Origin: Candidatus Rokuibacteriota bacterium
GTDB lineage: Bacteria > Methylomirabilota > Methylomirabilia > Rokubacteriales > CSP1-6
DNA length: 43,977 bases
Direction: 5' to 3'
Assembly (NCBI GenBank): GCA_003221695.1
Contig: QHSX01000073.1
Location: 1-43,977 of the forward strand
A program made the position numbers and the translations under genes. The notes beneath the pieces were generated by a model. The model made no database searches. It had not been told where the DNA came from and worked only from the letters and a program-made list of their open reading frames with translations. Below, in pieces: positions 39,587 through 43,977 of the stretch; positions within the stretch are counted from its first letter, which is position 1, and each line of letters begins with the position of its first letter.

Positions 39587-41053
39587 TTAGGACCACGCGG
39601 CGATGAGCGCCGGGCCGTCGGCGCGGAGCGCGCGGCCGAACGCCTGGGCGAACGACGCCTCGCTGTCCGCGGCCGCCGACGGCACCGCGAAGCGCTGCCC
39701 CATGCGGACCAACTCGGGCGCGTCGGAGCCCCCGTCAGCGATCGCGACGACCACGATCGGCGCGCGTAGCCGGATCGCCGTCGGCAGCTCGGAAAGCGCG
39801 GCCAGGAACGCCGTGCCGCCGGTGAAGCAGACGGCACGGCGGTCGGGGTGGACGAGATGCGCCGCGATCGCTGCGGGCAGCGCGAACCCCGCCGTCGCCG
39901 GCCCGTAGGAGGCGACGAACTCACCGGGCGCGACGGCGTCCCACGCCGTGGCCAGAGCGGCGGCGTGGGGCCCGGCGTCCAGGGTCGCGATCGTTCCCGC
40001 CTCTGTCGCCTCCCGCGCGAGCGCGGCCACCCGCTCCGGCGTGAGACGTCCGGCCGCGGCCCCGGGTCGCGGCCGGAGGGCGCGCTTCGCGCGGTCGAGC
40101 TCGGCCACGTCCCAGTCGGCGCGCCCGCGACCGGAGAGGCGCGGCGCCAGCTCCTCGAGGGCGAGCGCGATATCGCCGACGACCTCGACGACCGGCCGGT
40201 ACCACTCGCCGGCCGCGGGCGACGGCGCGACGTGGAGCAGGGGCGCGTTCGTCATCCAGGGACCGGGGCTCGCCTCGATCGCGTCGAGCCCGAGGGCCAC
40301 GATCAGGTCCGCCCGGCCGAGGAGCGGCGCCTCGCCGCCGCCCGGTCCGAGGACGCCGTGCATCAGCGGGTGCGGGTCGGGAAGGATCCCCTTCGCTCTG
40401 AGCGTGAGAAGCACCGGCGCGGGCAGGGCCTCCGCGAGCGCTCGCAGCCACTGCGCGTCGGTGACGGAGCGACACTGGAGACCGGCGATCAGGACCGGGC
40501 GTGACGCACCCGCGAGCAGTCGTGCCGCCTCGTCGAGCGAGCGCGGGTCGGGGGGCGGCAGCGGCCCGGGCCGGCACGCGGTCGCCACCGGAACGGCGTG
40601 AGCGCCCGCCACCTCGGCCGGCACGTCGAGGTGCACTGGTCCCCGCGGCTCGGTCATCGCGAGCTGGGCGGCGTGGGCGGTCCAGTGCGACGCGGACGCC
40701 ACGTCCACGGCGAGGCTCGCCTTGCATCCGTGCACGCTCCCCGGATGGCGATCGGTCACGAGGATCAGGGGAGACCGATCGAGGGTGGCGCGCGCGACAC
40801 CGGTCGCCGCCGCGGCGACCCCCGGACCGGGCGCGGCGAGGGCCGCGCCCGGCGCGCTGACGAGGTCGCCCGTCACCGCCGCCATGACGCACGCCGCGGC
40901 CTCGTCGTTGGCCAGCACGACGTCGAGTCCGCGCCGTCGGGCCGCCTCGAGGATGGGGAGCTGCGCGCCCCGGCCCGGGACGCCGAAGATCCGCGGTGTC
41001 CCGGCGCGCTGCAGGCCGTCGACGACCACATCAGCGACCGTGGTCGGGCTCAC
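39587..41053 (-). CDS. TPP-enzyme-fold protein with altered metal-binding motif
   Basis: A 488-residue protein of the thiamine diphosphate enzyme family (acetolactate synthase/benzoylformate decarboxylase-like), with the three usual domains. The N-terminal domain has FGVPGRGAQ and NDEAAACVMAAVTG with Glu51, the cofactor-activating residue. The central domain reads PVLIAGLQC. In the C-terminal domain the GDG...NN metal signature is replaced: the stretch reads FTGGTAFLAALSELPTA...VVAIADGG, so the Mg ligand Asp is Gly and the Asn pair is Ala-Asp. It may bind TPP weakly or differently, or act without it. GTG 41053 overlaps the aminotransferase stop (GTGA), so the two probably work together, for example on a 2-oxo acid. 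Confidence 0.8.
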   Translation of the reverse strand: MSPTTVADVVVDGLQRAGTPRIFGVPGRGAQLPILEAARRRGLDVVLANDEAAACVMAAVTGDLVSAPGAALAAPGPGVAAAATGVARATLDRSPLILVTDRHPGSVHGCKASLAVDVASASHWTAHAAQLAMTEPRGPVHLDVPAEVAGAHAVPVATACRPGPLPPPDPRSLDEAARLLAGASRPVLIAGLQCRSVTDAQWLRALAEALPAPVLLTLRAKGILPDPHPLMHGVLGPGGGEAPLLGRADLIVALGLDAIEASPGPWMTNAPLLHVAPSPAAGEWYRPVVEVVGDIALALEELAPRLSGRGRADWDVAELDRAKRALRPRPGAAAGRLTPERVAALAREATEAGTIATLDAGPHAAALATAWDAVAPGEFVASYGPATAGFALPAAIAAHLVHPDRRAVCFTGGTAFLAALSELPTAIRLRAPIVVVAIADGGSDAPELVRMGQRFAVPSAAADSEASFAQAFGRALRADGPALIAAWS

Positions 41054-42222
41054 CGCTTGGCGAGGCTCTCGAAGACCGGCCGCATCCGATCGAGCGCCAG
41101 GCGCAGATTCGCCTCGGAGTTCGCGTACGACAGGCGCAGGAACCCCTCGCCGTGGGCGCCGAACGCGGTGCCGGCGAGCGCGGCCACGCCCGCCTCGTTG
41201 AGGAGCCGCTCGGCGACGTCGGCCGACGGCCGCGCCGTGGCCTTGATGTTCGGGAACACGTAGAAGGCGCCGCGCGGCCGTGCGCACGTGACGCCCGGCA
41301 GGCGGTTGAGACCCTCCACGAGGAGGTCGCGGCGACGCTTGAACTCGGCGACCATCCGCGTGACCGACGTCTGGTCCCCCTGGAGCGCGGCGAGGCCCGC
41401 GAGCTGGACGAACGTCGCGGTGCACGACGCCGAGTTCACCATGAGCCGCGTGACGTGCTCGGCCAGGGCCTGCGGCATGACCCCGTAGCCGAGCCGCCAG
41501 CCGGTCATCGCGTACGACTTCGAGAAGCCGTCGAGGAGGATCGTGCGCTCGCGCATGCCGGGGAACCCCGTGATCGAGACGAACTCACCCTCGTAGAGGA
41601 ACTGACGATAGATCTCGTCCGCGAGGACAGGGATCCCGCGGGCGGCGGCGATCGTGGCGATGCGCTCGAGCTGGGCCCGGTCGAGCACGCCCCCGGTCGG
41701 GTTCTCGGGCGAGTTGACGATGATGAGACGCGTGCGCGGCGACACGCGCCGCTCGAACAGCTCGAGGTCGAAGCCGAAGCCCCGCGCCTCGAGGAGCGGG
41801 ATGGGCACGGGCACGCCGCCCACGAAGTTGATGACGGACTCGTAGATCGGGAAGCCGGGGTTCGGATAGATGACCTCGTCCCCCTCGCCGACGAGCGCCA
41901 GGATCGTGAAGAACATGATCGGCTTCGCGCCGGGCGTCACCACGACCTCGTCGGGCGAGACCGGCACGCCGCGTGTCTCGGCCACGTGCTTGGCGATCGC
42001 CTCGCGCAGCTCGGGCAGGCCGGCGGACGGGCCGTAGTGCGTCGCGCCTCCGTCGAGCGCCCGCTTGGCGGCCTCCTTGATGTGGGCCGGCGTGTCGAAG
42101 TCGGGCTCGCCGATCTCCAGGTGGACGATCTCGCGACCCGCCCGCTCGAGGGCGCGGGCGCGTGCGAGCACTTCGAAGGCCGACTCCGTCCCGAGCCTCG
42201 CCATGCGCCCGGCGACTCTCAT
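41050..42222 (-). CDS. class I/II aminotransferase (aspartate aminotransferase-like)
   Basis: A 390-residue PLP enzyme of fold type I. Motifs: HLEIGEPDFDTPAHIKEAA, THYGPSAGLPELREAIA, the Asn in VNSPENPTGG, the Asp/Tyr in LADEIYRQF, the PLP lysine in LDGFSKSYAMTGWRLGY and the substrate Arg in RLSYANS. ATG 42222 has GAGAGG 6 nt upstream, and a GTG just before it is less likely. A TATAAT lies about 65 nt upstream, and a 5-bp hairpin (42264-42280) lies in the leader. Coupled to the TPP-fold gene, it could make the 2-oxo acid that the latter uses. Substrate unknown. Confidence 0.93.
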   Translation of the reverse strand: MRVAGRMARLGTESAFEVLARARALERAGREIVHLEIGEPDFDTPAHIKEAAKRALDGGATHYGPSAGLPELREAIAKHVAETRGVPVSPDEVVVTPGAKPIMFFTILALVGEGDEVIYPNPGFPIYESVINFVGGVPVPIPLLEARGFGFDLELFERRVSPRTRLIIVNSPENPTGGVLDRAQLERIATIAAARGIPVLADEIYRQFLYEGEFVSITGFPGMRERTILLDGFSKSYAMTGWRLGYGVMPQALAEHVTRLMVNSASCTATFVQLAGLAALQGDQTSVTRMVAEFKRRRDLLVEGLNRLPGVTCARPRGAFYVFPNIKATARPSADVAERLLNEAGVAALAGTAFGAHGEGFLRLSYANSEANLRLALDRMRPVFESLAKR

Positions 42223-42286
42223 CACGTGCCTCTCTCAGGCCACCCACGTTGGCCGCGTTCTCACGCTCCGATGCAGAGCGCGCCCC

Positions 42287-42292
42287 ATTATA
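42287..42292 (-). promoter_or_regulatory. -10 hexamer upstream of the aminotransferase
   Basis: TATAAT on the minus strand, preceded by CGC, about 65 nt upstream of ATG 42222. No good -35. The rest of the 164-nt gap to 42386 shows only the small hairpin at 42264-42280. Confidence 0.4.
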
Positions 42293-42386
42293 GCGACACT
42301 TCACCGGAGCGCCCCTGCTTCCTCCAGTCGGTGAGGCAGAGGCACGTCGCCACCGACCGACGCAGCAAGAGTTGAGACGGCCGGAG

Positions 42387-43977
42387 CTACTGGATCGTGA
42401 TGCGCCCGGCAGTCAGCGTCGCCGCTGGCAACGATGTATTGCCGAGGATGAGCCGGAGGCCCTGCGTCGTCGCCGTTACGCTGCACGGTACCCCGGTGAG
42501 AGGAGCCGTGCCGTCGCCCATGTCGACGGTGCTGAGACCTGCGAAGATCGCGCTGCCATCTGGGTTGACGGAGCCGCTACTGGCTTGACCCACAATGTTT
42601 ATCTTTTGCGGCTGACCAAGGAGTGAGGTACCCAGCAGCAGAGCCTGAAAGTCTCCGGTCGCAGAGCCGTCCCCCGGAATGTCGACTCCCTTTCCGAATT
42701 GCAGGCCATTGAGAAGGATGCCGTTTAACGCGGCGCCGCTCGGGAAGATCCCTTCACCGGCACCCGTCGCCACTGTTTCCCTCTGGGCGGGAGCGGGTGA
42801 CTCATTGTGAACCTGGATATTCCCGCTGCGGATGACGCCGCCCGCCGTGTATGCAGGGGAGTTCACCGTGATGTAGAACATGTCTTTACCGGCCCCGGGC
42901 TCGCCCTTGTCTTGTACGGAGACGTAGAACGTACACGAACTACCGCACGGGCCTGAGAACTCAGCCGAGTTGCCTGTGATCGTCAGCGAGGTAACGGGAC
43001 CCTGCACATGTCGTTTGGTCGCATGGTCCAAGTAGTTGAGGTTGCCGCTCGCAGGCCCACCCGTGGTCTTACGCTGGGCCACGAAGCCGAAGTTGGCCGT
43101 TCCGCCATTCACATTGATTACGCCACCACCGGTCACCTTCCCGGGCGTCGTCTGCGGGCTTACCACCGTGGTGGCGGTGTCAGTGTTGTTGGCCTGGTTC
43201 GTTTCGGCCTCACTGCCCCTTACGTTGGCGGTGTTAGTCATCGTCCCGGTAGCCGCCACAGAGATGTGCACCGTGATGTCGAAGCTCACGCTCAAGTTGG
43301 TGGCGAGCGGGCCAAAGCTGCAGCTGACCGTGCTCGGGGCAGTGAAGGCGCAGCCCGCGCTCGCCGACTTGAAGCTCACCTGCGCCGGCAGGATGTCGGT
43401 CACCGTCCCGCCAGTCGATGGCGTGAGACCGTTGTTCGTGACGGTCAGGTGGTAGTTGATGTCGGTACCCGACGTAGCCAGGCCCGGCGCGCTCTTGGTG
43501 ATCGCTAGGTCAGGCGGAGGCAAAGCATCGTCGTTCACGATCGTGCCCGTGCCGGTGTCCTTCGTGATGGTCGCGCCGGTGGCGCCGCTCAGCTTGACCG
43601 TGAAGGCCTCGCTCAGCTCGAAGGTCGTGTCCGCGCAGACCTGGACCGTGATGGTCTTGCTCGGGTCACTCGGCGCGAAGGTCAGCGTGCCGGTCTGGCT
43701 GATGTAGTCGGGCGTGCCCGTGGCGGCGGCGGCGCAACTGCTGTTGCCGGTGGCGGTCCCGTCGACCGTCGTAAAGCCGACCGTGACCGACTGGGTGGTG
43801 GCCCCGGTCTTGGTCACCGTGAAGGTGAAGGCGGTCGTGCCGCCCGTGCTGCCCTCGGCCTGGCTCACGTCATCGATCGCCAGCGTGGGAGCCGTATCGT
43901 CGTTCACGATCGTGCCGATGCCGGTGTCCTTCGTGATGGTCGCATTGGTGGCGCCGCTCAGCTTGACCGTGAAGGCC
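42387..43977 (-). CDS. Calx-beta/DUF11 repeat surface protein, C-terminal part
   Basis: The gene continues past the right edge with no stop or credible start, so only the last 530 residues are seen. They contain Calx-beta repeats (TVTVGFTTVDGTATG-like, TLTFAPSDPSKTITVQV, ELSEAFTVKLSGATGATI, then GTIVNDD), a DUF11-type domain (LAITKSAPGLATSGTDINYHLTVTNNG with TDILPAQVSF), and a 280-residue C-terminal beta-rich region starting GKVTGGGVINVNGG. The repeat unit is 123 residues (369 nt) and adjacent copies are nearly identical in DNA. Few charged residues and many Thr, Ser and Gly point to an exported adhesin or surface-layer protein. No sorting motif (PEP-CTERM, LPXTG) is present at the end. Confidence 0.85.
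   Translation of the reverse strand, partial: AFTVKLSGATNATITKDTGIGTIVNDDTAPTLAIDDVSQAEGSTGGTTAFTFTVTKTGATTQSVTVGFTTVDGTATGNSSCAAAATGTPDYISQTGTLTFAPSDPSKTITVQVCADTTFELSEAFTVKLSGATGATITKDTGTGTIVNDDALPPPDLAITKSAPGLATSGTDINYHLTVTNNGLTPSTGGTVTDILPAQVSFKSASAGCAFTAPSTVSCSFGPLATNLSVSFDITVHISVAATGTMTNTANVRGSEAETNQANNTDTATTVVSPQTTPGKVTGGGVINVNGGTANFGFVAQRKTTGGPASGNLNYLDHATKRHVQGPVTSLTITGNSAEFSGPCGSSCTFYVSVQDKGEPGAGKDMFYITVNSPAYTAGGVIRSGNIQVHNESPAPAQRETVATGAGEGIFPSGAALNGILLNGLQFGKGVDIPGDGSATGDFQALLLGTSLLGQPQKINIVGQASSGSVNPDGSAIFAGLSTVDMGDGTAPLTGVPCSVTATTQGLRLILGNTSLPAATLTAGRITIQ

Noticed and set aside
1-43977. CRISPR array, integrase, transposase or prophage genes
   Set aside because: No spaced direct repeats and no such protein motifs were found in any frame.

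Overview
The window is about 44 kb of GC-rich DNA, densely coded, with many GTG starts and many 1-8 nt stop/start overlaps. No gap between genes exceeds about 170 bases. Gene content (late menaquinone genes of the UbiD/UbiA/UbiE type, NAD-linked molybdenum formate dehydrogenase, amidohydrolase-2, B12 acyl-CoA mutase, two-domain redoxin) and codon bias suggest an uncultured soil or subsurface bacterium. Candidatus Rokubacteria (Methylomirabilota) is my best guess, but this is inference and no marker gene here proves it.

Layout. 1-483: partial tRNA-Glu, tRNA-Gln and an HU gene, all on the minus strand. 492-4079: a large PAS/GAF hybrid histidine kinase in operon with HU. 4145-7410: divergent ubiD-ubiA-ubiE, probably the late steps of menaquinone synthesis, with a possible 13-codon leader ORF before ubiD. 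7465-12466: a small membrane protein, then a two-gene NAD-dependent formate dehydrogenase. 12573-13414: a frameshifted alpha/beta hydrolase. 13484-16144: a DUF4015-type glycosidase-like protein, a polysaccharide deacetylase and a small unknown. 16153-18504: a fusion of a beta-lactamase-fold hydrolase with a NamZ/DUF1343 muramidase. 18539-21345: an SDR protein, two small unknowns and an MFS transporter. 21504-23810: a GAF-containing GspE/PilB ATPase.

23892-30294 (minus) is a tightly overlapping operon: B12-binding subunit, PaaK-like CoA ligase, MeaB-like GTPase, acyl-CoA mutase large subunit, then CBS protein and FprA-like ferredoxin reductase. Active-site residues of the mutase (Ile88, Asp115, Gln206) match 2-hydroxyisobutyryl-CoA mutase rather than methylmalonyl-CoA mutase, so this reads as a 2-hydroxyisobutyrate (or related branched hydroxy acid) catabolic cassette. 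Divergent from it are an amidohydrolase, a HExxH peptidase and an acyl-CoA synthetase.

34098-37544 (minus) holds a Fis-like protein, a DCC-family protein, a small membrane protein, a class III aminotransferase, a gamma-glutamylcyclotransferase-like protein and, first in the run, a two-domain glutaredoxin-like protein whose active site reads U-P-Y-C with an in-frame TGA. A SECIS-like hairpin directly follows the TGA, so I interpret it as a selenoprotein. This is the most striking item in the window.

37678-43977: a ketoacyl-synthase III enzyme with an unrecognised 280-residue N-terminal extension, a TPP-fold protein with a degenerate metal site, a class I aminotransferase, and the C-terminal part of a Calx-beta/DUF11 surface protein cut by the window edge.

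Three intergenic copies (6575, 12476, 21371) of an inverted-repeat-bounded element of about 121 nt form a dispersed repeat family. Several genes have -10-like hexamers only 6-9 nt before the start codon, suggesting leaderless mRNAs, and two genes appear to start at CTG inside a CTGA overlap.
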